44,634 nucleotides of DNA. Origin: Haliea sp040222615. Its GTDB lineage: Bacteria > Pseudomonadota > Gammaproteobacteria > Pseudomonadales > Halieaceae. Both the position numbers and the translations under genes were made by a program. The stretch covers positions 1 through 44,634 of the forward strand of contig NZ_JAVKCQ010000164.1 of the NCBI RefSeq assembly GCF_040222615.1, read 5' to 3'. Within the stretch, counting starts at the first letter, position 1; each line of letters starts with the position of its first letter. The notes under the pieces were generated by a model, which worked only from the letters and a program-made list of their open reading frames with translations, did no database searches and was not told the DNA's origin. Below are positions 16,463 to 25,160 of the stretch, one piece after another.

Positions 16463-17790
16463 GCATGGGTTCCTGTAATACGTTGCTGCCAGCGTCTGCT
16501 ACGCTGGCCCAATGCTTCGAGATCAAAGCCGGTCAGTTGCCGGTCGCGCAGTTTCAGGTCACCGCCGATCCAGCTGTGGGTCACCTGGCTGCCGTTGCAG
16601 GCGTAAACGAGTTGTGACAAGGGGTTATAGAGCGGCTGGGTCTCCGGGCCGCTGAGATCCACGGCGATCATGTCCGCCAGCTTGCCCGGCTCCAGGCTGC
16701 CGATCTGGTCGTCCAGCCCCAGGGCGCGAGCGCCGCCGAGGGTGGCCATGGCCAGTGCCCGGGCGGCGGGCAGGGCGCTGGCGTCACCCGTACCCAGCTT
16801 GGCCAGCAGGGCGGCGGTCTGCATTTCCCCGAACAGATTCAGGTCGTTGTTGCTGGCGGCGCTGTCCGTGCCCAGGGCGACGTTGACCCCGGCTGCCAGC
16901 AGCTTGCTCACCGGGCAGCTGCCCGAGGCCAGTTTCATGTTGGACTGCGGGCAGTGCACCACGTGGGCGCCAGTCTCGGCCAGCAGGGCGATGTCCTGGT
17001 CTCCCAGGTCGGTCATGTGCACGCACTGGGTGCGCGGCCCCAGCAGGCCCAGGCGGTGCAGGCTGTCCAGTGGCCGCTCGCCGTTGGCCTCCACCGCCTG
17101 CAGCACTTCGCCTGGTGTTTCGTGCAGGTGGATCTGCACCGGCACATCCAGCTCCGCGGCGAGGGTGGCGACGCGGGCCAGGGTGGCCTCGCTCACCGTG
17201 TAGGGCGCGTGCGGGCCGAAGCCCAGACTGACGAGGCTGCTGTGCTTGAGGGTGTCCCGCAGGGCCAGGCCCTTGCTGATGTATTCGTCCGCATCCCGGG
17301 CCCAGGGCGTGGGAAAATCGAGGATCGGAAAGGTGATCTGGCAGCGCATGCCCCGGGCCTGGGCCACCCGGGCACAGGCGTCGGGGAAGAAATACATGTC
17401 GGAGAAGGTCGTGGTGCCGGCCCGCAGCATCTCGGCGATGGCGAGCTCCACCCCGTCGCTGACAAATTCGTCGCTGACATGCCGACCTTCCGCGGGCCAG
17501 ATGTGCTGCTCCAGCCAGGGCATGAGCGGCAGGTCGTCGGCGTAGCCCCGTAGCAGGCACATGGCCGCGTGTCCGTGGGCGTTGACCAGGCCGGGCAGCA
17601 GGGCGTGGCCCGGCAGCTCGAAAACGTCGCGGGCGGCAATGGCGGTCGCCTCCCGGCGTGGCACCAGGGCGACGATGCGACCGCCGCTCACGGCCAGGCT
17701 GTGGTCCACGAGCACGCTGTTGGCGGGCGCCATGGGCAGGATCCAGCCCGGGTGGATGAGGGTGTCGACAGTGTCTGGCAGCGCGGTCAT
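16459..17790 (-). CDS. mtaD: TRZ/ATZ-family amidohydrolase, probable 5-methylthioadenosine / S-adenosylhomocysteine deaminase
   Basis: Protein of 443 aa of the amidohydrolase superfamily. Metal ligands are visible in 'LPGLVNAHGHAAM', 'QIHLHETPGEV', 'HVVHCPQSNMKLASG' and 'ALGTDSAASNN'. The MtaD subgroup deaminates methylthioadenosine and S-adenosylhomocysteine, feeding methionine salvage. In Pseudomonas the homologue lies between mtnA and ubiG. Here mtnA is missing and the gene is directly divergent from gyrA. ATG at 17790 heads the operon mtaD-ubiG-mupP-yciK. Substrate is inferred from family and context. Confidence 0.82.
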   Translation of the reverse strand: MTALPDTVDTLIHPGWILPMAPANSVLVDHSLAVSGGRIVALVPRREATAIAARDVFELPGHALLPGLVNAHGHAAMCLLRGYADDLPLMPWLEQHIWPAEGRHVSDEFVSDGVELAIAEMLRAGTTTFSDMYFFPDACARVAQARGMRCQITFPILDFPTPWARDADEYISKGLALRDTLKHSSLVSLGFGPHAPYTVSEATLARVATLAAELDVPVQIHLHETPGEVLQAVEANGERPLDSLHRLGLLGPRTQCVHMTDLGDQDIALLAETGAHVVHCPQSNMKLASGSCPVSKLLAAGVNVALGTDSAASNNDLNLFGEMQTAALLAKLGTGDASALPAARALAMATLGGARALGLDDQIGSLEPGKLADMIAVDLSGPETQPLYNPLSQLVYACNGSQVTHSWIGGDLKLRDRQLTGFDLEALGQRSRRWQQRITGTHA

Positions 17791-17855
17791 GCAGTCTGGG
17801 CCCGGGGTGATGGTGAACGCTGTCGGCGCCCCTTCAGGCAGGTGTTGGCCGCCGC

Positions 17856-17877
17856 AACTCGCGAGTTCGCAAGTATA
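17856..17877 (-). promoter_or_regulatory. Candidate mtaD-operon promoter with a 12-bp palindrome
   Basis: On the minus strand TATACT (17877-17872) is a good -10 box. Just downstream, near the expected transcription start, is a perfect 12-bp palindrome AACTCGCGAGTT (17856-17867). No convincing -35 is seen. The palindrome could be an operator for the four-gene operon starting at 17790, or chance in GC-rich DNA. Confidence 0.35.
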
Positions 17878-17951
17878 ACCGGAAATCCCCGATCACTGCC
17901 CGAACGGTCGCCAAAATCTGCAAAAACATGGCGGCAGCCGGGCTTCTTCCG

Positions 17952-17957
17952 TATAAT
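17952..17957 (+). promoter_or_regulatory. Candidate gyrA -10 box
   Basis: A perfect TATAAT lies 120 bases before the gyrA ATG, in an otherwise GC-rich divergent region (17791-18076). The expected -35 position has no good TTGACA match. E. coli gyrA is induced by DNA relaxation through its -10/discriminator region; a similar mode here is only a possibility. Confidence 0.4.
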
Positions 17958-18076
17958 TGCGGGTTTGCGTCGGGCGCTGGCTGAGGTCCGCAACCGGCCG
18001 CCGGGCACCCGCCCGGAGACGTTCCGCAGAGCGCGCGCGGAGCGCTCATCGCAGGCATAAAAGGAAGCAGTAGTAC

Positions 18077-20644
18077 ATGGGTGAGTTAGCCAAGGAAATT
18101 CTTCCCGTCAACATCGAGGACGAGCTCAAGCAGTCCTACCTCGACTACGCCATGAGCGTGATCGTTGGTCGCGCCCTCCCGGATGTGCGCGACGGTCTCA
18201 AGCCGGTACACCGGCGCGTCCTGTTTGCCATGAACGAACTCAACAACGACTGGAACAAGGGCTACAAGAAGTCGGCGCGGATCGTCGGTGATGTGATCGG
18301 TAAATACCACCCCCACGGGGATTCAGCGGTCTACGACACCATTGTCCGCATGGCCCAGTCCTTTTCCATGCGCTACATGCTGGTGGACGGCCAGGGTAAC
18401 TTCGGCTCCGTTGATGGCGACTCCGCTGCCGCCATGCGCTACACCGAAATCCGCATGCGCAAGATTTCCCACTCCATCCTCGCGGACCTGGACAAGGAAA
18501 CCGTCGATTTTGTAGACAACTACGACGGCACCGAGCGGATTCCGGCGGTGATGCCCACCCGGGTCCCGAACCTGCTGATCAACGGCTCCTCCGGCATCGC
18601 GGTGGGCATGGCCACCAATATCCCGCCGCACAACCTGCGCGAGGTGGTCAGCGGCTGCCTGGCCCTGATGGGTAACCCGGACCTGACGGTCGACGAGCTG
18701 ATGGACCATATTCCCGGTCCGGACTTCCCCACGGGTGCGATCATCAACGGCCGCGCGGGCATTATCCAGGCCTATCGCACCGGCCGCGGCCGCATCTATG
18801 TCCGGGCCAAGGCGGAGGTGATCCACGAGGAGAAGAAAGGCCGCGATGTCATCATCATCCACGAGCTGCCCTACCAGCTGAACAAGGCCCGCCTGATCGA
18901 GCGCATTGCCGAGCTGGTGAAGGAAAAGAAGATCGAGGGAATTTCCGAGCTGCGCGACGAGTCCGACAAGGACGGCCTGCGGGTGGTTATAGAGCTGCGC
19001 CGCGGCGAGATCGGCGATGTTGTCCTCAACAACCTCTATGCCCAGACCCAGCTGCAGTCCGTGTTCGGCATCAACATGGTGGCCCTGGTCGATGGCCAGC
19101 CGAAACTGCTGAACCTGAAACAGATCCTGGAAGCCTTTATCCGCCATCGCCGCGAGGTGGTGACCCGGCGTACGGTCTACCTGCTGCGCAAGGCCCGCGA
19201 GCGCGGCCACCTGCTGGAAGGCCTGGCGGTGGCGCTGGCCAATATCGATCCCATTATCGAATTGATCAAGGCCTCCCCCAGCTCCGCCGAAGCGCGGGAG
19301 GGGCTGATCGCCCGCTCCTGGTCGCCGGGGGACGTGACTGGCATGCTGGAACGCGCCGGGGAGGACGCCTGCCGCCCGGATGAACTGGAGCCCCACTACG
19401 GGCTTCGCGACGGCCAGTACTACCTGTCGCCGGCACAGGCCCAGGCCATTCTGGATTTGCGCCTGCACCGCCTGACCGGCCTGGAGCACGAAAAGCTGCT
19501 CAACGAGTACGATGAAAAACTGCGCGAGATCGCCGACTACCTGGAAATCCTCGGCGATCCGGAGCGTCTCAAGCTGGTAATCCGCGAGGAGCTGGAGGAG
19601 ATCGTCACCGAGTTTGGCGACGATCGCCTGACCGAGATCAGCGCCTCCCAGCACGACCTCACCGTCGAGGACCTGATCACCGAGGAAGATCGGGTGGTCA
19701 CCATCTCCCACGGCGGCTACGCCAAGACCCAGCCCCTGTCAGACTACCAGGCCCAGCGCCGCGGCGGCACCGGCCGCAGCGCCACTGCGGTAAAGGACGA
19801 GGACTTCGTCGAGCACCTGCTGATCGCCAGCACCCACGCCACCATTCTCTGCTTTACCAACATGGGCAAGGTCTACTGGCTGAAGGTGTACCAGATTCCG
19901 TTGGCCGGGCGTAATTCCCGCGGCCGGCCGATGGTCAACCTGTTGCCGCTGGAAGACGGCGAGCGGGTGACCTCCATCCTGCAGGTCAACGAGTACACCG
20001 AGGGCTGGTATATTTTCATGGCCACAGCCAACGGCACGGTGAAGAAGACCGCGCTGACCGATTTCTCCCGCCAGCGCAGCGTCGGCCTGCGGGCTTTGGA
20101 GCTGGACGAGGGCGACGTGCTCGTCGGCACCGCGATCACCAATGGCAACTGCGATGTCATGCTGTTTTCCAGCGAGGGCAAGGCAGTGCGCTTCCGCGAG
20201 GAAGATGTGCGCGCCATGGGGCGCACCGCCCGCGGCGTGCGCGGTATTCGCCTGGGTAGCGACCACCTGCTGATCTCCCTGATCGTCCCGCGCGAGGGCG
20301 GCCGCATTCTTACCGTGAGTGAAAACGGCTACGGCAAGCGCACCGAAGCGGCGGAGTTCCCGACCAAGGGTCGCGGCAACATGGGCGTTATCGCCATGTC
20401 CACCAGCGAGCGCAACGGGCGCCTGGTAGGCGCCGTGCAGGTGTTCGATGGCGATGAACTGATGCTGATCTCCAACCAGGGCACCTTGGTGCGCACGCGT
20501 GCCGAAGAGGTGTCCCTGCTGGGGCGGAATACCCAGGGCGTACGCGTGATCCGCACCCGGCCGGACGAGTTCCTGGTCAGCGTTGAACGTATCGCCGAAC
20601 CGGAAATCGATTCTACTGATGGGGCGGACGACGTCACCGAGTGA
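18077..20644 (+). CDS. gyrA: DNA gyrase subunit A
   Basis: Protein of 855 aa, the cutting and rejoining subunit of the A2B2 gyrase that introduces negative supercoils. Active-site Tyr122 is in 'AAMRYTEIRM'. The quinolone-determining region 'HPHGDSAVYDTIV' carries Ser83 and Asp87 in E. coli numbering, the susceptible state. The C-terminal pinwheel has the GyrA box 'QRRGGTG', which distinguishes it from ParC. ATG 18077 is preceded by AAGGA at a slightly long spacing. A long single-gene leader (17958-18076) separates it from the promoter. serC follows after 39 bases. Confidence 0.98.
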   Translation: MGELAKEILPVNIEDELKQSYLDYAMSVIVGRALPDVRDGLKPVHRRVLFAMNELNNDWNKGYKKSARIVGDVIGKYHPHGDSAVYDTIVRMAQSFSMRYMLVDGQGNFGSVDGDSAAAMRYTEIRMRKISHSILADLDKETVDFVDNYDGTERIPAVMPTRVPNLLINGSSGIAVGMATNIPPHNLREVVSGCLALMGNPDLTVDELMDHIPGPDFPTGAIINGRAGIIQAYRTGRGRIYVRAKAEVIHEEKKGRDVIIIHELPYQLNKARLIERIAELVKEKKIEGISELRDESDKDGLRVVIELRRGEIGDVVLNNLYAQTQLQSVFGINMVALVDGQPKLLNLKQILEAFIRHRREVVTRRTVYLLRKARERGHLLEGLAVALANIDPIIELIKASPSSAEAREGLIARSWSPGDVTGMLERAGEDACRPDELEPHYGLRDGQYYLSPAQAQAILDLRLHRLTGLEHEKLLNEYDEKLREIADYLEILGDPERLKLVIREELEEIVTEFGDDRLTEISASQHDLTVEDLITEEDRVVTISHGGYAKTQPLSDYQAQRRGGTGRSATAVKDEDFVEHLLIASTHATILCFTNMGKVYWLKVYQIPLAGRNSRGRPMVNLLPLEDGERVTSILQVNEYTEGWYIFMATANGTVKKTALTDFSRQRSVGLRALELDEGDVLVGTAITNGNCDVMLFSSEGKAVRFREEDVRAMGRTARGVRGIRLGSDHLLISLIVPREGGRILTVSENGYGKRTEAAEFPTKGRGNMGVIAMSTSERNGRLVGAVQVFDGDELMLISNQGTLVRTRAEEVSLLGRNTQGVRVIRTRPDEFLVSVERIAEPEIDSTDGADDVTE

Positions 20645-20683
20645 GGCGTCCGGCGCTCCCGCCAATCTGAGGAAAGACCCGCA

Positions 20684-21763
20684 ATGACCCGTTTGTACAA
20701 CTTTTGCGCCGGCCCGGCAGCCCTGCCTGTGCCGGTGCTGGAAACCGCACGCAACGACATGCTGGACTGGCATGGCCGCGGCCTGTCCGTCATGGAGATG
20801 AGCCACCGCAGCGCCGAGTTCGTCGGCATTGCCGAGCACGCCGAGGCCACCCTGCGCGAGCTGCTGGCAATCCCCGACGACTATGCGGCGCTGTTCCTGC
20901 AGGGTGGTGCCAGCACCCAGTTCGCCGCCGTGCCGCTGAATCTGTTGCCGGAGGGTGGCAGCGCCGATTACCTGAATACCGGGCAGTGGTCGAAGAAAGC
21001 CATCGCCGAGGGCAAGCGTTTCGGTACGGCCAGGGTCGCTGCCAGCGCCGAGGACACCAATTTCAGCACCATTCCCGCCCGCGACAGCTGGCAACTGGCC
21101 GCAGACGCCGCGTACCTGCACTACACGCCCAACGAGACTATCGGCGGGGTGGAGTTCCACTGGGTGCCCGAGGTTGCGGCGCCGCTGGTGGCGGACATGT
21201 CGTCCACGATTTTGTCGCGGCCACTGGATATCTCCCGCTTTGGGGTCATCTACGCCGGCGCCCAGAAAAATATCGGTCCCGCGGGCCTGACCCTGGTGAT
21301 CGTGCGGCGCGAGCTGCTGGGCCGCTCGCGTGCCAGTTGCCCGGCCATGCTGGACTGGAAGACGGCGGCTGACAACGATTCCATGTACAACACGCCGCCA
21401 ACTTTTGCCCTGTACCTGGCCGACCTGGTGTTCAGCTGGCTCAAGGATCTTGGCGGTCTGGCAGCGATGGCGGAGATCAACCGGCGCAAGGCGCAGAAGT
21501 TGTACGCCGCGATTGATGACAGCGCGTTCTACGCCAATCCGGTGGAGATCCCCAGCCGCTCGTTGATGAATGTGCCCTTCACCCTGGCGGACGCCGCCCT
21601 GGACAAGGTTTTCCTCCAGGAGGCGACAGCGGCTGGTCTGCTCAATCTGGCCGGACATCGTTCAGTGGGCGGAATGCGCGCCAGCCTCTACAACGCGGTG
21701 CCGGAGGAGGCAGTGGATGCCCTGATTGCTTTCATGCAGGATTTCGAGCAGCGCAAGGGCTGA
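20684..21763 (+). CDS. serC: Phosphoserine aminotransferase SerC
   Basis: Protein of 359 aa, PLP enzyme converting 3-phosphohydroxypyruvate to phosphoserine, and also acting in vitamin B6 synthesis upstream of PdxJ. N-terminal 'YNFCAGPAALPVPVLETA', 'GGASTQFAAVP' phosphate-binding loop, and PLP lysine 195 in 'YAGAQKNIGPAGL' are all present. ATG 20684 has GAGGAAAG 8 bases upstream. It is first in serC-pheA-tyrA-aroA-cmk, the same order as in Pseudomonas. Confidence 0.97.
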   Translation: MTRLYNFCAGPAALPVPVLETARNDMLDWHGRGLSVMEMSHRSAEFVGIAEHAEATLRELLAIPDDYAALFLQGGASTQFAAVPLNLLPEGGSADYLNTGQWSKKAIAEGKRFGTARVAASAEDTNFSTIPARDSWQLAADAAYLHYTPNETIGGVEFHWVPEVAAPLVADMSSTILSRPLDISRFGVIYAGAQKNIGPAGLTLVIVRRELLGRSRASCPAMLDWKTAADNDSMYNTPPTFALYLADLVFSWLKDLGGLAAMAEINRRKAQKLYAAIDDSAFYANPVEIPSRSLMNVPFTLADAALDKVFLQEATAAGLLNLAGHRSVGGMRASLYNAVPEEAVDALIAFMQDFEQRKG

Positions 21764-21779
21764 GGCGGCGGGCGGGTTG

Positions 21780-22898
21780 ATGGCAGATACCAGGGATCTC
21801 GATCAGGTCAGGGCGGATATCGACGCCATAGACCGGGAAATTCACGCGCTGATCCAGCGCCGAGCCGCCTGCGCCCAGCGCGTCGCCGAAATCAAGCTGG
21901 CGGAGGTACTGGCGGCCCAGGAGCGGGGTGAGGCCGCGACCGAAGTGGTTTACTACCGGCCGGAGCGCGAGGCACAGGTCCTGCAGCGGATTATCGATCG
22001 CAACGAGGGTCCGCTGGCCGGGACCGCGATTGCGCACATTTTCCGTGAGGTCATGTCCGCCTGCCTGGCGCTGGAGCGGCCCCTGCAGGTCGGCTACCTC
22101 GGCCCCGAGGGAACCTTCACCCAGGCTGCTGCCCTCAAGCATTTTGGCCATGCCGCCATCTGCGTGCCCCAGAATACCATCGACAGCGTATTCGCCCAGG
22201 TCGAGTCGGGGGAGTGCAACTACGGAGTGGTGCCGGTGGAGAATTCCACCGAGGGCATGGTCAGCCATACCCTCGACAACTTCATGGATTCGCCGCTGAA
22301 GATTTCCGGCGAGGTGGAAATGCGCATCGTTCACCACCTGTTGGTGGCGCCGGGTACCACCGAGGAGTCGGTCACCCGAATCTGTGCCCACCAGCAGGCG
22401 CTGGCCCAGTGTCGCAACTGGCTGGACAGCCATTGGCCGAAGGTCGAACGGGAGGCGGTCAGCAGCAACGGCGAAGCCGCGCGGCTGGCGGCGACCACCC
22501 CCGGCGTTGCCGCGGTGGCGGGAGACATGGCGGCGGAGCTGTACGGGCTGGAAAAACTGGCCGAGCACATCGAGGATTACCCGGACAACACCACCCGGTT
22601 CCTGGTGGTGGGCCGCGAGGAGGTGCCCCCGAGCGGGCGCGACAAGACGTCACTGATCGTCTCCAGCCGCAACAAGCCTGGAGCCCTGTTCACCCTGCTG
22701 GACCCCTTCCGCCGCGCCGGTGTCAGCCTGACCCGGATCGACACCCGGCCTTCGCGCACGGAGAAGTGGGCCTATGTATTCTTTATCGAATTCGAGGGTC
22801 ATATGCAGGACGAGGCCATCCGCGGCATCGTGGCCGAGCTGGAAGAACAATCCATTCTGTTGAAGCCGCTCGGTTCCTACCCCAGGGCGGTGCTCTAG
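21780..22898 (+). CDS. pheA: Chorismate mutase / prephenate dehydratase PheA
   Basis: Bifunctional protein of 372 aa for phenylalanine synthesis. An AroQ-type chorismate mutase (about 1-95: 'VRADIDAIDREIHALIQRR') is followed by prephenate dehydratase ('GYLGPEGTFTQAAALKHFG', with the catalytic TRF motif in 'TTRFLVVG' at 272-274). A C-terminal ACT domain for phenylalanine feedback follows ('KPGALFTLLDPFRRAGVSL', 'ESR'-like region replaced by 'DTRPSR'). ATG 21780 is 17 bases after serC. The linker around residues 45-55 has a few extra Ala/Glu residues. Confidence 0.96.
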   Translation: MADTRDLDQVRADIDAIDREIHALIQRRAACAQRVAEIKLAEVLAAQERGEAATEVVYYRPEREAQVLQRIIDRNEGPLAGTAIAHIFREVMSACLALERPLQVGYLGPEGTFTQAAALKHFGHAAICVPQNTIDSVFAQVESGECNYGVVPVENSTEGMVSHTLDNFMDSPLKISGEVEMRIVHHLLVAPGTTEESVTRICAHQQALAQCRNWLDSHWPKVEREAVSSNGEAARLAATTPGVAAVAGDMAAELYGLEKLAEHIEDYPDNTTRFLVVGREEVPPSGRDKTSLIVSSRNKPGALFTLLDPFRRAGVSLTRIDTRPSRTEKWAYVFFIEFEGHMQDEAIRGIVAELEEQSILLKPLGSYPRAVL

Positions 22899-22900
22899 CC

Positions 22901-23827
22901 ATGGTCGAGCCGGTATCGGAGCAGGCGGCGAGCAACCCCACGATCGTTGTGCTGGGGCTGGGGCTGATTGGTGGCTCGCTGGCGGCGGCCCTCCGGGGCA
23001 ACGGCTTTTGCCGTCGCTGCATCGGTTGGGGCCACCGTGAAGTCTCCCTGCAGCGGGGCGTCGAGCTGGGGATTATCGACAGCTACACCCTGGACCTGGA
23101 AGAGGCGGTGGACGCCGCCGATATCCTGGTAATAGCCACCCCCACTCTGGTGGCGGCGCAGATGCTGGAACGCATACTGCCGCGTTTGCAGGGGCGCGCC
23201 CAACCGCCGGTCATTACCGATGTCGCCAGCGTCAAGGGCAATCTGCGCAGCGCCGCCGAGGCAGCCTGGGGCGGTATGCCGCCGCGGCTGGTGCTGGGCC
23301 ATCCGATCGCCGGGTCGGAGCGCAGCGGCGTGGACGCGGCCGACGCCGGGCTGTTCGTTAACCACCGGGTCATTCTGACCCCGGTTGCGGGCAACGACCC
23401 TCTCGCGGTGGAGCTGGTGCGGGCCATGTGGGCCAGCACTGGCGCGGAGGTCATCGACATGGCAGTGGAGGAGCACGACCGGGTCCTGGCAGCCACCAGT
23501 CACTTGCCCCATGTGCTCGCCTATGCGCTGGTGGACGCACTGTCCCGGAGCGACGCCAGCGCCGACATCTTTCGCTTCGCCGCCGGGGGCTTTCGCGACT
23601 TTACCCGCATTGCCTCCAGCGACCCGGTAATGTGGCGGGACATCGCCATTGCCAACCGGCCAGCGCTGCTGCAGGCTATCGATCTGTTCAGTGACCATCT
23701 ACAGCAGCTGCGCGCCGCCATCGATGAGCAGGACGCGGAGGCTCTGTTGGCAACCTTCAACCGCGCCAAGGAAGCCCGCGACGCCTTTGCCGCAGAGCTG
23801 GCCGCCCGCGGCCAGCGCTCCGCCTGA
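22901..23827 (+). CDS. tyrA: Prephenate dehydrogenase (TyrA/TyrC type)
   Basis: Protein of 308 aa. N-terminal NAD-binding Rossmann fold 'IVVLGLGLIGGSLAAAL', catalytic histidines in 'VLGHPIAGSERSG' and 'TSHLPHVLAYAL', and helical dimer domain with 'GGFRDFTRIASSDPVMW'. It oxidises prephenate (or arogenate) toward tyrosine. ATG 22901 follows the pheA stop by two bases; a very long upstream open frame is only a shadow of pheA. In Pseudomonas this domain is fused to AroA and preceded by hisC2; here it is a separate gene and no hisC2 is present. Confidence 0.94.
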   Translation: MVEPVSEQAASNPTIVVLGLGLIGGSLAAALRGNGFCRRCIGWGHREVSLQRGVELGIIDSYTLDLEEAVDAADILVIATPTLVAAQMLERILPRLQGRAQPPVITDVASVKGNLRSAAEAAWGGMPPRLVLGHPIAGSERSGVDAADAGLFVNHRVILTPVAGNDPLAVELVRAMWASTGAEVIDMAVEEHDRVLAATSHLPHVLAYALVDALSRSDASADIFRFAAGGFRDFTRIASSDPVMWRDIAIANRPALLQAIDLFSDHLQQLRAAIDEQDAEALLATFNRAKEARDAFAAELAARGQRSA

Positions 23828-23855
23828 CTCCACCCACCCCAGAGAGAGCCCAGTC

Positions 23856-25160
23856 ATGGAATTCCAGTTAATGCCCGGCGGTGTCATCAGCGGCGAAGCG
23901 CGGGTACCCGGGGACAAGTCCATTTCTCACCGCTCGATCATGCTCGGCGCGGTCGCGGAGGGCACGACCCGGGTCAGCGGCTTTCTCGAAGGGGAGGATG
24001 CCCTGGCGACTGTGGCGGCATTCCGGGCCATGGGCGTAGCGATAGAAGGTCCCGAGGATGGCGAGGTGGCCGTGCACGGCGTTGGCCTGGGCGGTCTGCA
24101 GGCGCCGTCCGCGCCGCTGGATATGGGTAATTCCGGCACCAGCATGCGCCTGATTGCAGGTCTGCTGGCGGGGCAGGCCTTCGACAGCGAGTTGACCGGC
24201 GATGCCTCCCTGCGCAAGCGCCCGATGGGGCGGGTGATGGACCCTCTGCGGCTGATGGGGGCGAGCCTTGAGGGTTCGGCCGAGGGTCGGCCGCCGCTGC
24301 GGGTTCACGGTGGCCAGGCCCTCCGCGGTATCCACTACGACCTGCCCATGGCCAGTGCCCAGGTGAAATCCTGTGTGCTGCTGGCGGGCCTGTACGCGCA
24401 GGGCAGGACCTCGGTGACCGAACCGGCGCCGACGCGCGACCACACCGAGCGTATGCTGCGTGGCTTCGGCTATGCCGTACACAGGGAGGGCGGCGTGATC
24501 AGCCTGGAGGGCGGTGGCCGCCTGCGGGCGACGGAGATCGATGTGCCCGCCGATATTTCCTCGGCGGCGTTTTTCCTGGTCGCGGCCAGTATCGCTCCGG
24601 GCTCCGATCTGCTGCTGACTCACGTCGGCATCAACCCAACCCGCATCGGGGTAATCAATATCCTGCGCCTGATGGGTGCCGATATAACCCTCAAGAACCA
24701 CCGCGAGGTCGGGGGGGAGCCGGTCGCCGATATCCATGTACGGTATGCGCCGCTGCACGGTATCGAGATTCCCCGCGACCAGGTGCACCTGGCCATTGAC
24801 GAGTTCCCGGCCCTGTTCATCGCCGCTGCCTGCGCCAGTGGCCGCACCGTGCTGCGTGGCGCCGAGGAGCTGCGGGTCAAGGAGAGCGACCGCATTGCTG
24901 CCATGGCAGAGGGCCTGACCACGCTCGGCGTGCACAATGAGGTGCTGGAGGACGGGATCATCATAGAAGGCGGGGTCCTCGGGGGCGGGGTCATCCACAC
25001 CTACCACGATCACCGGATCGCCATGTCATTCGCCGTCGCGGCCCTGCGCGCCAGCGCCGAGATCCGCATCCTCGACTGCGACCATGTGGGCACCTCGTTT
25101 CCGGGTTTTGATGCCCTCGCCCGGGGCTTGGGTCTGCAGATCTCGGCCCGGGTCGATTGA
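23856..25160 (+). CDS. aroA: 3-phosphoshikimate 1-carboxyvinyltransferase (EPSP synthase) AroA
   Basis: Protein of 434 aa, sixth step of the shikimate pathway. Substrate-binding motifs are 'VPGDKSISHRSIMLGA', 'MGNSGTSMRLIAGLLAG', 'LRKRPMGRVMDPL', 'AQVKSCVLLAGLYA', 'AIDEFPALFIAAA' and 'LRVKESDRI'. The glyphosate-loop sequence NSGTSMR differs from the NAGTAMR of E. coli and is closer to Pseudomonas-type enzymes. ATG 23856 has AGAGAGAG upstream; gap of 28 bases from tyrA. Its stop overlaps the cmk start (ATGA arrangement). Confidence 0.96.
   Translation: MEFQLMPGGVISGEARVPGDKSISHRSIMLGAVAEGTTRVSGFLEGEDALATVAAFRAMGVAIEGPEDGEVAVHGVGLGGLQAPSAPLDMGNSGTSMRLIAGLLAGQAFDSELTGDASLRKRPMGRVMDPLRLMGASLEGSAEGRPPLRVHGGQALRGIHYDLPMASAQVKSCVLLAGLYAQGRTSVTEPAPTRDHTERMLRGFGYAVHREGGVISLEGGGRLRATEIDVPADISSAAFFLVAASIAPGSDLLLTHVGINPTRIGVINILRLMGADITLKNHREVGGEPVADIHVRYAPLHGIEIPRDQVHLAIDEFPALFIAAACASGRTVLRGAEELRVKESDRIAAMAEGLTTLGVHNEVLEDGIIIEGGVLGGGVIHTYHDHRIAMSFAVAALRASAEIRILDCDHVGTSFPGFDALARGLGLQISARVD

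Noticed and set aside
18301..18345. Possible quinolone-resistance change in gyrA
   Set aside because: Residues 83 and 87 are Ser and Asp, the usual susceptible state.
18323..19711. Minus-strand open frame of 462 codons opposite gyrA
   Set aside because: Fully antisense to the conserved gyrA coding sequence, biased composition, no ribosome site or domain.
19739..21658. Minus-strand open frame of 639 codons spanning gyrA and serC
   Set aside because: Crosses two firmly identified genes and their gap in antisense; composition typical of a codon-bias artefact.
22214..22900. Long N-terminal extension of the tyrA frame inside pheA
   Set aside because: The extension is a frame-shifted reading of pheA (Gly/Arg/Pro-rich); ATG 22901 right after the pheA stop begins the real Rossmann domain.
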